Shown here one piece after another: positions 50,994 through 59,287 of a stretch of 64,000 nt of DNA (positions are counted from its first letter, which is position 1; every line of letters starts with the position of its first letter). A model generated the notes under the pieces. The model was not told the origin of the DNA, did not search any database, and saw nothing but the letters and a program-made list of their open reading frames with translations. The stretch is from a bacterium. GTDB taxonomy: Bacteria > Desulfobacterota > JAPLJL01. Both the position numbers and the translations under genes were made by a program. The stretch spans positions 1 to 64,000 of the forward strand of contig JAQTNV010000015.1 of NCBI GenBank assembly GCA_028713675.1. Direction: 5' to 3'.

Positions 50994-53411
50994 TCAATTC
51001 ATCTTACATTCCAGCACACCCAGGTCAGTCACCATCCTATCGTTTTCCGGCATTTCCACATTTAATAAGCATTTCATATCGCGATAGATAAGATTTAATT
51101 CATATTTCCCCGGCGTGATGTCCTCAAGATAGAACTCGCCGCCTTTTCCAACTACCGTTTCAACCAACTGGTTACCGATATTTGCGGTGAGCTTTCCCAA
51201 CTCGGCCGGAAACTTTTTGCCGTCTTTAATCAGAAAGATATGACCGGTAAGATTCTGAATCTTTTTAACGTCATATTTTAAAACGGCCCCTCCTCGATAC
51301 GGTGGGGAAACGAACATTTCCGTTTTTCCAATTCGATAGTTCATGGGTATAGCATCGTCTTGGACGGAAATTTTATTTTCGTAATAGGAAATCAGGTCCG
51401 GCACCAGGATTTCACCTTTCCGGTTGGTTTTCCCGGATGCGTTTGAATTCAGATTCACCGTGACATTTTTCAGGTCCGCCACCTTGACCAAGCCATAGCT
51501 ATCGGTAACCGGCCTCGTGATGAACAGGGATTTATCGATAAAGACCGCCCCTCCGGAAGCCGTAAGATTATAGAGATTCCTGCCCTGGAAGCTGTAATAA
51601 TTGGCATCGTAAATTCCATACCGCCCCCGGTATTCAATATTGGCATTGCCATCGGCTTTTCTTTCCCAGTCGTTATTTTCGGATTCAGCCATGAATCTAT
51701 AACCCAACCCTTCACTGAAAGGAGGATTTTTTTGCAAATAGACGGTTTCTTTAAAATTGTTTTTCGATTTCCCGATATCCTGCTGATAGTTCAGGCCTCC
51801 GGAAGTGCGGTCTCCAAAATAGAAATTTAATCCAGCAAAGATTTCGTATGTATTTTCATCGGCCTGTCTCGATCCGGAAGCGCGCAGGAGCAGATTTGCA
51901 TATCGGAAGAGATTCCTGCTGAAGTAAAAAGTTAAATTACTCAAATTTTGATCATCATATTTATTTATTTCGGAAAAAATAAGCGACAAAGAACCGATAA
52001 CCTTGATGTTATAGCCAAGGCTTAAAAGTGATTCAAATCTTTTCTTTTCTTTGATTGATTCCAGGGAAACATTGGTGTATTCCCGGTTGAGATATTCGAA
52101 CATAAATCGACCGCTGAAATTATTGTTGGTGTAATAATAATCAATGGCCGCGCCATATCCCGGTTTTTTCTCCGAAATACTTGTCGCCGCTGATACCTCG
52201 ATGACCCCCGCCCTTCCAGCCAAAAATGAAGCGGAAGGACCGAGATTAAAAAAGTCCGGATCGGCCTCTCCTCTAACCCCGATGGTGAGGTTATTAGTAA
52301 AGCCGTATTTATGATAGAACAAAAAGGCCGGGTCACCGTAATTGAAACTTTCCTCGCGCAGATTTTCTCTTTTGAATCCCAGGCCGTAATTGTAATCATG
52401 GAGCCCCGGCTTAAGAATTCCGGCAGAATAATAAAAAGGATATTTAATCCTTTCCACCTTTCCCGAAGCATCTTTAACCACCAGCTCTACATCCTGGAGG
52501 CCGTTGGTCAGGGGAAGATTCAAAAACTCAAATCCCCCCGGTGAAAGCCGCTCTTTTCTAACCGGGATGCCATTGATAATCAATTCCACTTCTGAAGGGT
52601 TCTGGATAAAACCGGAAAACTTAATATTCGGATACCTGATAAAATACGGATCGATGGAAAATTCCTTCGCGATATTTATTCCGCCAATGTTTCCTAACCC
52701 TCCCAGGTGACCTCCCGAGGATGCGATGAAATCACCCAGCGTAATCCTTCTCATCGTTTTGCGGTTGTCCCTGGTGATGTTGCTCATCAGCCGGACAAAA
52801 TTTTCCCGATCATCGGTCTTCCGGTAAGAAAAATTGGAATAGGCCAAGAAATCCCCCAGTCTTATCCCTGCCTCAAAGGGGATATTCAAGTCCTCAAATT
52901 TTAAGCGTTCCCCGGCATCGTAACTTACCAGGTAATTAAGGAAAGCGCTGTTGTATTTGGGATACAAAACCTCATTTTCTTTTTTCTCTTTAATATCAAT
53001 TACTTGAGTGTTTAAAAGTTTGGGCTCGGCAGTGATGTCAACGGAAAGCTTTTTTTCATCGAATTTGAAATTTACCTCAGGATAAAGGTTCTTAAGCGAT
53101 ATGTAGTTTTCCCCGTTAATCAGTATGGGCTTCGGTATATCTTTAAAACCCAGGCTTTTAAAATCGCTGGCTTTAATCAGGATAAAATCATTTTTCCTGA
53201 TCACAATAAAATCCCCTTTTTTCTCCGAATTAAGATACACCTCCAGCACTTCCTGGTCCGTAGCGGACGCGGAGTTCCCTTTTTGGTCAAGCAGGACGAT
53301 TGAGCCTGGTTTGGGGGGATCTGAGATTATTTTGCCTTCGGCAAAGGCAAATTTTGGACAAAATAAAAGGCTGATTACGAAAAGAAAGACAAACTCATTT
53401 CGGGCAGGCAC
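50994..53411 (-). CDS. outer-membrane fimbrial usher, archaic (Csu-like) type
   Basis: About 805 aa from GTG 53411. That start puts a clean signal peptide (F-V-F-L-F-V-I-S-L-L-F, cut near A-F-A-E) at the N-terminus and overlaps the chaperone end by 17 nt; a longer frame to 53534 lies entirely within the chaperone gene. The usher N-domain, plug and 24-strand barrel pattern are followed by C-terminal domains with K-x-N-R-K-G-E-I-L-V-P-D-L. It secretes and assembles the SCPU-type subunits encoded upstream. AT-rich relative to the rest of the window. Confidence 0.85.
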   Translation of the reverse strand: MPARNEFVFLFVISLLFCPKFAFAEGKIISDPPKPGSIVLLDQKGNSASATDQEVLEVYLNSEKKGDFIVIRKNDFILIKASDFKSLGFKDIPKPILINGENYISLKNLYPEVNFKFDEKKLSVDITAEPKLLNTQVIDIKEKKENEVLYPKYNSAFLNYLVSYDAGERLKFEDLNIPFEAGIRLGDFLAYSNFSYRKTDDRENFVRLMSNITRDNRKTMRRITLGDFIASSGGHLGGLGNIGGINIAKEFSIDPYFIRYPNIKFSGFIQNPSEVELIINGIPVRKERLSPGGFEFLNLPLTNGLQDVELVVKDASGKVERIKYPFYYSAGILKPGLHDYNYGLGFKRENLREESFNYGDPAFLFYHKYGFTNNLTIGVRGEADPDFFNLGPSASFLAGRAGVIEVSAATSISEKKPGYGAAIDYYYTNNNFSGRFMFEYLNREYTNVSLESIKEKKRFESLLSLGYNIKVIGSLSLIFSEINKYDDQNLSNLTFYFSRNLFRYANLLLRASGSRQADENTYEIFAGLNFYFGDRTSGGLNYQQDIGKSKNNFKETVYLQKNPPFSEGLGYRFMAESENNDWERKADGNANIEYRGRYGIYDANYYSFQGRNLYNLTASGGAVFIDKSLFITRPVTDSYGLVKVADLKNVTVNLNSNASGKTNRKGEILVPDLISYYENKISVQDDAIPMNYRIGKTEMFVSPPYRGGAVLKYDVKKIQNLTGHIFLIKDGKKFPAELGKLTANIGNQLVETVVGKGGEFYLEDITPGKYELNLIYRDMKCLLNVEMPENDRMVTDLGVLECKMN

Positions 53412-54141
53412 TTTCGTTAAGAGACGCCTTTCTTCGAGCGATAGTACCGACGTCTGCTTTCGCGTCAATGGTGATGGTCTTAAGTTTCCGACAGACGTTA
53501 CCAGGTATATCAAAGAGATAAGTTTTAGAAACACCGGGGAGAAGGTACCAACCTTTCAGGTCCTGTTGAAACAAATCCTTGCCGTTCCCGTCATCGCCGA
53601 CAGCTTTTATGGAGGTTAAAAAAAGATGTGAATTACCATTATTTTTAACATTCGCTTTTATTTTACCGTTTTGAATTTCTACCCCCTCTATTACCCCGGC
53701 AGGTTTTTCTTTTGCCGAGGTGATAAATATCGGAATGCCGACTTTTAACAGCATCTTAAGTCCCATTACTCCGGGTTTTTCCGCCGAGATCTCTTCTAAA
53801 TAAATCCGATAGCTTAACTCCTTCTCTTCACTATATTTCACATAACCGACCCTAATTACCCTCTCCTCCCCCTTTTTCAAGGTCAATATTTTGGGTGTAA
53901 TGATTATATTTTCAGTGGGTTCGTAGACATCGTTGGCTTTATTATCCTGTTTCCAATTGAAAATAGACAATTGGAGCGTCAAATCATTTTCCGACTCATT
54001 TTTAACAATTATTTTTTCGGCATTTTTTTTCTGATCGAGAAATACTTTCATCGGTAAAACCTTGAACGAGCCGGCGAAAGTCAGAAAAGGAACAAGAAAA
54101 AGGAATAAATAAATGAGTAATGATAAAAATATTTTTTTCAT
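53395..54141 (-). CDS. fimbrial periplasmic chaperone (PapD-like)
   Basis: 248 aa with a signal peptide (cleavage near T-F-A-G). Two Ig-like domains: the first strand G1 region has R-V-I-R-V-G-Y, where the Arg pairs with subunit C-termini in this family; the second begins about 155. C-terminal cysteines are present. It donates strands to the SCPU-domain subunits and hands them to the usher. Confidence 0.85.
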   Translation of the reverse strand: MKKIFLSLLIYLFLFLVPFLTFAGSFKVLPMKVFLDQKKNAEKIIVKNESENDLTLQLSIFNWKQDNKANDVYEPTENIIITPKILTLKKGEERVIRVGYVKYSEEKELSYRIYLEEISAEKPGVMGLKMLLKVGIPIFITSAKEKPAGVIEGVEIQNGKIKANVKNNGNSHLFLTSIKAVGDDGNGKDLFQQDLKGWYLLPGVSKTYLFDIPGNVCRKLKTITIDAKADVGTIARRKASLNESACPK

Positions 54142-54150
54142 CTAAATTTG

Positions 54151-54609
54151 CTAATATTCTATCGTTATGACAATGTTATCAGAATAACTTCCGGCCGGAA
54201 CATACTGTCCGGCCAGGATCCGTCCATAAATTGTGTAATTTTGATCACCGCCAGTTCCGATACCATTCACCGAATTATATTCCCATATGGTTGCATAAGT
54301 GTTATCCGTATATAGATTGTAGTCTAGCAAATTACTCCCATTATTCATTTGCCGCGGTTTATAAGTTCCACTTCCACCGGTTCCGAGGGAAATTGTAAAG
54401 TCTATGCCTTCGCTGCAGTTAATGGACATTGAACCTGTGCTATAAGTATTGTTGCCGACATAAGATCCGAAATTCACCGAGGATATTGCTACAAACGTAC
54501 ACATCATTGGCACCTTGGCAGTCAATTTCAAAATACCTTTTATTTTTGCGGCAGATGCAATCCCGGCCAAAATAAATATTATGGCAAGGAAAATCAGAAT
54601 AATAGACAT
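54151..54609 (-). CDS. spore-coat-U-domain fimbrial subunit 3
   Basis: 152 aa with an N-terminal membrane or signal segment and one SCPU domain: V-P-M-M-C-T-F, S-V-N-F-G-S-Y, Y-N-L-Y-T-D, Y-T-I-Y-G-R and terminal D-N-I-V-I-T-I-E-Y. Two cysteines (about 37 and 64) are placed for the typical disulfide. Nine nt before the chaperone gene, so it is the closest pilin. Confidence 0.85.
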   Translation of the reverse strand: MSIILIFLAIIFILAGIASAAKIKGILKLTAKVPMMCTFVAISSVNFGSYVGNNTYSTGSMSINCSEGIDFTISLGTGGSGTYKPRQMNNGSNLLDYNLYTDNTYATIWEYNSVNGIGTGGDQNYTIYGRILAGQYVPAGSYSDNIVITIEY

Positions 54610-54687
54610 AATAATAAATTTAAAAACTGCGGAGCAAGGTTAATCCCCGAGAATATTAAGCACTCTCCGTATTCCAACAATTGTTCT

Positions 54688-55158
54688 TTAATAAGTTATT
54701 GTAACAACAATAGAATCCGAATAGGCGCCCGTATCTGGCCACTGCCCGCCAGGTATCCGGCCATAGACTGTATGAGATTGCGGTGAGGAACTGCCAGTAT
54801 CAGAAACCGTTTCAGAACCTTCCGTACCATCTCCCCATATCGTTGCATGGGAGGCATCCTTATAAAGATTATAATATAATTCATAATTAAACGTCATAAA
54901 TCGATTGTAATCAGAAGAGTGGCCTCTGCTGAGGGCAATGGTATAAGATTGGGCATTGGTGCAAGTGACGCTCACATCACCGGTGGCATCTAAAGCACTG
55001 CCAGTATAATTGCCAAAGTTCACATCAGATGTTGAAAGCGTACAATGAGTAACAACATTAGCGCTCACATTCAGATTGCCGGTTACTGTTGCAGCGGAAG
55101 CAATCCCGGCGAAAAGAAATGTTGTTACCAAACAAATTGCTGTACATAATATTTTCAT
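54688..55158 (-). CDS. spore-coat-U-domain fimbrial subunit 2
   Basis: 156 aa: signal peptide (A-S-A-A cleavage), then one SCPU domain with V-T-H-C-T-L, D-V-N-F-G-N-Y, Y-N-L-Y-K-D, H-T-V-Y-G-R and D-S-I-V-V-T-I-T-Y at the end. It is a paralogue of both neighbours. Good ribosome site (GGAGG) in the spacer. Confidence 0.87.
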   Translation of the reverse strand: MKILCTAICLVTTFLFAGIASAATVTGNLNVSANVVTHCTLSTSDVNFGNYTGSALDATGDVSVTCTNAQSYTIALSRGHSSDYNRFMTFNYELYYNLYKDASHATIWGDGTEGSETVSDTGSSSPQSHTVYGRIPGGQWPDTGAYSDSIVVTITY

Positions 55159-55266
55159 TCTTTTCTCCTCCGAAATAATCTTTTTAAAATAAAAAAAATG
55201 CAGAGAGGGTTAACCCCCAAGAGGATTATCCTCTCTCCGCAGTTCAAGCAATTCAAAAAATATTTT

Positions 55267-55728
55267 CTAGTAATCTAGCAAAACCCCAATGTTATCACCA
55301 TAAGTGCCCGCCGCAACTGACTGCCCGGTAAATACCCTGCCATAGTCCGTATAGTTTTGGTTGGCACCATTACCGGTGCCGTTTACGGTCTGATATCCCC
55401 ACATCGTTGTCCGCCCAGCATCCGTATAGAGGTTATAGCCTAAATAGTTAGTCCCCCCATCTGACATTCTCCTGGTTCCGGAAAAATGGTCTCCAGTACT
55501 AAGGGAAATCAAGTAAGCTGTACCGGTAGTGCAATTAACTGTCACCGTATTTGTACTGTCTGCATCAATACCAGTATAGGTGCCAAAGGCTATGTTGGTT
55601 GCTGAAACCGTGCACCCCGCGGCTACATTTGCGCTTACAGTAAAAGAGGAGGTCGCTTGTGCGGCGAATACTGTCCCCGCAAAAAGCAACGTTGATACCA
55701 AGCAGATTGCTGTCAATAATTTCTTCAT
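55267..55728 (-). CDS. spore-coat-U-domain fimbrial subunit 1
   Basis: 153 aa, first gene of the fimbrial operon, with an AAGGAGGAG ribosome site. Signal peptide (V-F-A-A), SCPU domain with A-A-G-C-T-V, N-I-A-F-G-T-Y, Y-N-L-Y-T-D and Y-G-R-V-F. Likely the major pilin by its first position. Confidence 0.87.
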   Translation of the reverse strand: MKKLLTAICLVSTLLFAGTVFAAQATSSFTVSANVAAGCTVSATNIAFGTYTGIDADSTNTVTVNCTTGTAYLISLSTGDHFSGTRRMSDGGTNYLGYNLYTDAGRTTMWGYQTVNGTGNGANQNYTDYGRVFTGQSVAAGTYGDNIGVLLDY

Positions 55729-55841
55729 CTTTTTCTCCTCCTTTTTAACCTCGTTTAATAAGTTTTGCTTTTAAAAGCTGACGTCAACCAAAACCGAAGG
55801 ACCTGGACCTTTAAACCACCATAAAGGTAATTAGTGAATTC

Positions 55842-55869
55842 ATTATATGATTGATCGATATATTGTCAA
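55842..55869 (-). promoter_or_regulatory. near-consensus sigma-70 promoter of the fimbrial operon
   Basis: Perfect TTGACA (55864-55869) and perfect TATAAT (55842-55847) with a 16-bp spacer on the minus strand. Start of transcription would give a leader of about 105 nt to the first pilin. It is the best promoter match in the window. Confidence 0.7.
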
Positions 55870-55975
55870 GCAGATTTTGATTATGTTAGCGGTACGATTT
55901 TTGATTTGATTTTAGGCAGGTGATTCATTTGCGATTAGCCTCCAATCATATAGTTAATCAAGACCCCCAGCCGAG

Positions 55976-56317
55976 CTAAGAGGCCGTCCAGGTTACTTTA
56001 CCCTTCTCATCCAACAACTGCATACTGGGCCCGCTTTTGAACACGGCCAGCACGGCGCGGGGGTTGGCATTCTCGTCCTGCAGGCGCAGCATCGGCCCTT
56101 CTTTTCTCACTGCCAGCCGGACGCGGGCTTTGCCGTTCGTGTCGAACAGCACCACCCCCACGCGGTCTTCGATCATGGTCAGCGCGCCGCGGGTTTTGCC
56201 TTTCTGATCTACCACAAGGAAAGTACTGGCGGAAATCTGTTTCGTCCTGGCGGCTGACGTTTTCTTCAATTCAGTCAATTCCCGCTCCAATTTTTCCAAA
56301 CGCTCTTCAATAGTCAT
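55976..56317 (-). CDS. hypothetical protein with tandem D-x-x-G-K/N-x-R motifs
   Basis: 113 aa with GGAG upstream. Residues 1-22 are a charged coiled coil (E-R-L-E-K-L-E-R-E-L). The rest has four similar short strands: D-Q-K-G-K-T-R-G-A-L, D-T-N-G-K-A-R-V-R-L, D-E-N-A-N-P-R-A-V-L, D-E-K-G-K-V-T-W. This suggests a coiled-coil-tethered beta-solenoid or hairpin stack. Unknown function. Confidence 0.65.
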   Translation of the reverse strand: MTIEERLEKLERELTELKKTSAARTKQISASTFLVVDQKGKTRGALTMIEDRVGVVLFDTNGKARVRLAVRKEGPMLRLQDENANPRAVLAVFKSGPSMQLLDEKGKVTWTAS

Positions 56318-56337
56318 TTTTCTTCTCCTTTACCGCC

Positions 56338-57201
56338 TTATTTCCACACGGCGACAAGACGATTTTCTCCGGGAATCTCCAGATTTGCTTTCATTTCGGG
56401 CTGATCATTCCCGAAAAGCGCCCAGCTTCCCCGCCTTTCCTCGGCCCGGCACGCGATGTAGAAATGCGACATCGCGATGCCCATATCCACCAGCGAATAA
56501 TCCATCCCGGATTTGATCTGCGCGGGTTTCAGCCCCCGTTTTTCCGCCAGCGGCGGGACGAGAACCGCGTAAACGGCATCCTCGCGGACCACAAATCTCC
56601 AGGGCTGCAGATTGGCCCAGGAGGGGGCCACGCGCACGGCCTGGAATATTTTTTCCCAGCCGGAATATTTTCCGGGAATACTCGGCGGATGACCGTACTT
56701 TTCCGCGAAAAATATCTCCGGGATCGGCTTGCGTTTATAAAACCCGGCGGCGCGGCGGATCAGGCCTCCGACCGCGCTGTCCACCACGCCGGTGCTCTCG
56801 TACCCGAGCGGAGAGACCGCAACCATCCGCCAGGACGGTTCCAGTTTCAGCAGGGCGCGGATTTTTTTCTCGGCGAAAAAAGCCCCGATCCAGCAGGTCC
56901 CGAGGCCGAGGGAAGTCGCCTTCAGGATCACCTGCTCGCCCCGGTAGCCCGCTTCGATGAGAAAATGGGGCCTCTCCCGGGCCGCCAGGACAAAATACAT
57001 CGGGGCATTGAAAACCTTGCCGCCCATGGTCTCCAGGTACCGCCTCATTATTTCGCCGTCCACTGGGATGGCTTTCACCTCGACATCCGCCAGGGTCTCG
57101 GGAACATAATTCATTACCTGGTCGGACTTCTCTTTTTCTACCGCCCGCTTCTCATACTTCCTCACGCTATACCTGCGCGCAATCGAGTTATACAACAGCA
57201 T
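56338..57201 (-). CDS. nitroreductase family protein
   Basis: 287 aa from ATG 57201, with AGGAG 8-9 nt upstream (a further in-frame ATG lies 10 codons earlier). The FMN pattern includes R-R-Y-S-V-R-K-Y near the start, a helix with G-E-Q-V-I-L-K-A-T-S-L-G-L-G-T-C-W-I-G and a second nitroreductase-like half (A-P-S-W-A-N-L-Q-P-W-R-F). The fold may thus be a double or TM-nitroreductase type. Substrate unknown. Confidence 0.82.
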   Translation of the reverse strand: MLLYNSIARRYSVRKYEKRAVEKEKSDQVMNYVPETLADVEVKAIPVDGEIMRRYLETMGGKVFNAPMYFVLAARERPHFLIEAGYRGEQVILKATSLGLGTCWIGAFFAEKKIRALLKLEPSWRMVAVSPLGYESTGVVDSAVGGLIRRAAGFYKRKPIPEIFFAEKYGHPPSIPGKYSGWEKIFQAVRVAPSWANLQPWRFVVREDAVYAVLVPPLAEKRGLKPAQIKSGMDYSLVDMGIAMSHFYIACRAEERRGSWALFGNDQPEMKANLEIPGENRLVAVWK

Positions 57202-57313
57202 CTCGTTTCTCCTGTCATTAGTTCCGTTCATAAAACCATCCCGGGATCAATGCCTGACCGCAGATCATGGCCGCCGTTTTTTCAGCTATCAGATCCCTGG
57301 TTTAAAAGATTTC

Positions 57314-57342
57314 TTGACAATCGGTTCTCAACCCAATTAATC
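57314..57342 (+). promoter_or_regulatory. tentative promoter of the Tat-ferredoxin gene
   Basis: Perfect TTGACA at 57314-57319 with TTAATC (57337-57342) after 17 bp; the -10 match is weak. The start codon follows 67 bp on, in an AT-rich leader. Confidence 0.3.
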
Positions 57343-57409
57343 TTCATATAAGCATAAAAAAGCCGAAAAAGTAAATGTCGTCCGGAATTCTCTGGGGAGA
57401 TATAAATTT

Positions 57410-58738
57410 ATGAAAAGATTACCGGGATTAGGATCTAACATCAGCCGCCGAGATTTCCTGAGAATATCCCTGGCCGCCTCGGCGGCTTCCGTTGCCTGCC
57501 CCGCGTTCCTCACCGGCTGCGGAACCGAAGAAACCAAGAAATTGTATGTGATGAATACCACTCAAACCCAGGCCCACCTCAAGCTGGTCGAGTTCTATTC
57601 CCAGAAGGCCATTTTCGGCCCTCCCGCCTGCCAGGAGCTCCTCGACCTGGTGGTTCATCTTTACACCCCGGAAGAGGCGGAAATTGTTCAATATCTTCCC
57701 CTTATTTACGGGTTGACCGCCAGCGAAACAGCCAATGTGTCGGGTAAGCCCCTGGAAGAGGTCCAGGCTATCCTGACCAGTCTGGCGGAGGGCAAAAGGG
57801 CTGTAATCGTCCTGGGAGAAGGGGATATCATCAACCTGGGCCGTTACATGATTGGCAATGACCCGGAATCCTCCCCGGCCTTTGCCGCGCCCAAGGAACC
57901 CCTGCGATATGGGCTCTGGCCGATCGTGCCGGGAACATTTGAAATGATCCTGATGAGCGGCCAGGATGATGAATGGCACCGCCGATACGGGGAGCTTGCC
58001 GAAAAACTTTATAACACCGGTTATATCGCCGGTCTCCTGGACAATCCCATCAATGTTGTCCGGTACATCCCGGTCTATAAAACCATCAAATCTTCCCCCA
58101 TGGCCCTCCCTTCCGACCTTTTAACCGAGCTGATCAGGGAAAATTCCAGCTTCGCCGTGGGCTTCTGCGCCTGCCGCCAGTCCACCGGCTATTCCGGTCA
58201 CGACTGCGGCCTCCCCCGCGAGACCGACATGTCCACCGGGGCCCTGGCGGACTTCTTAGTCGCCCGGAATATCCAGCGCCGGATCGACCGTTCCGAAGCG
58301 CTGGACATAAAAATGCAGGCCAACGCCGCCGGGCTGGCTACTTTTACGATCAATGCCGATTTCGGCAAGCCCAACTACACCTGTTCCTGCTGCAAGTGCT
58401 GCTGCATCGTCCTCAGGTCCATTACTCAGTTCGGAGCCCCCGGCCTGATCGCTCCTCCCCATTTCCGTCCCCAGCGGGATCTAGATGCCTGCGTCCACTG
58501 CCTCCGCTGCCAGGAAAAATGCTTGATGGATGCCCACGTCTATCAGGGTGACGGTGTCTGGCAATACCGCGCGGAGCGCTGCATCGGCTGCGGGGTCTGC
58601 GCTTCGGTCTGCCCGAAAAATGCAATTACTATGGAAGCGGTCCCGAATTATGTCCCTCCGCCTCCGACTTATATGAACATGGCCATGCAGATTGCCCCAC
58701 ATTACGCCAAGCATCTGAAGCAATTTACCGGGACCTGA
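57410..58738 (+). CDS. Tat-exported ferredoxin-domain lipoprotein
   Basis: 442 aa. Signal: S-R-R-D-F-L-R-I-S twin-arginine motif at about 12 and lipobox L-T-G-C at about 43. The middle has no known motif until a Cys-rich patch, C-A-C-R-Q (about 246) and C-S-C-C-K-C-C-C (about 325). Then two [4Fe-4S] sites: C-V-H-C-L-R-C-Q-E-K-C (about 362) and C-I-G-C-G-V-C-A-S-V-C-P (about 394). A lipid-anchored electron carrier outside the inner membrane with additional metal-binding cysteines. Ends before a good terminator. Confidence 0.8.
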   Translation: MKRLPGLGSNISRRDFLRISLAASAASVACPAFLTGCGTEETKKLYVMNTTQTQAHLKLVEFYSQKAIFGPPACQELLDLVVHLYTPEEAEIVQYLPLIYGLTASETANVSGKPLEEVQAILTSLAEGKRAVIVLGEGDIINLGRYMIGNDPESSPAFAAPKEPLRYGLWPIVPGTFEMILMSGQDDEWHRRYGELAEKLYNTGYIAGLLDNPINVVRYIPVYKTIKSSPMALPSDLLTELIRENSSFAVGFCACRQSTGYSGHDCGLPRETDMSTGALADFLVARNIQRRIDRSEALDIKMQANAAGLATFTINADFGKPNYTCSCCKCCCIVLRSITQFGAPGLIAPPHFRPQRDLDACVHCLRCQEKCLMDAHVYQGDGVWQYRAERCIGCGVCASVCPKNAITMEAVPNYVPPPPTYMNMAMQIAPHYAKHLKQFTGT

Positions 58739-58742
58739 AAAC

Positions 58743-58823
58743 ATAAGCAGTAAGCAGTAGACAGTAAGTAGCAAAACAAGTAACAAGTAACAAGCAACAA
58801 GTAGCAGGTAACAGATAACAGGT
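58743..58823. repeat. AGTAAGC and GTAACAA heptamer array
   Basis: Units AGTAAGC, AGTAGAC, AGTAAGT, then GTAACAA/GCAACAA/GTAGCAG/GTAACAG form a run of about 80 bp in one orientation, between the ferredoxin gene and its terminator. Confidence 0.6.
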
Positions 58824-58824
58824 T

Positions 58825-58858
58825 AAAGACCGGGCATGATGTCCGGTCTTTTGTTTTC
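58825..58858 (+). terminator. intrinsic terminator of the Tat-ferredoxin gene
   Basis: Stem AAAGACCGG / CCGGTCTTT (58825-58833, 58843-58851) with a 9-nt loop, followed by TTTTGTTTT. Plus-strand termination after the heptamer array. Confidence 0.85.
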
Positions 58859-59287
58859 CTGAAGGCCAGCGGATAAGCACTAGGCACCTAAGAGTTAAAC
58901 CCGAAAAATGCAGTTAGTATTTTAGAATATTATGTAGTTGTCCGATTTATCGGGCGATTTTGAAAACAGCCGATGAATCGGCAGACTACAAAAAAATACG
59001 TCCGCGAAGGACGAAAGAACGGATTCAATCACATTTTTCGGGTTAAAAGCGAGATTGCTTCGCTGCCGCTCGCAATGGCAACCCAAAGGAATAAATCGAG
59101 ATTCTTCCCTCGACCATTCTCGGGACAAGTCGCCAGAGGCTCAGAATGACAGATTTAAGCGGCGGTCGTAAAAGCGGGATTCTTCTCCCGCCGGCGGCGG
59201 GATCAGAATGACATATTAAAACTGCGGTCGGCGGCTTGGGCAGCGGAGCGTCAGCGAAGTTGACTCGGCGGTCCGCGGTCGTTTCAA
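58859..59287. other. 429-bp spacer with dispersed repeats
   Basis: Lacks a coding signal. AT-rich to about 59050, then GCTTCGCTGCCGCTCGC, CTCGACCATTCTCGGGAC and TCAGAATGACA-type words related to the GTCATCCTGAGCG repeat (59137-59150 and 59203-59213), and a GCGGCGG/GGCGGTC run to the phytoene-desaturase-like gene. Confidence 0.45.
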
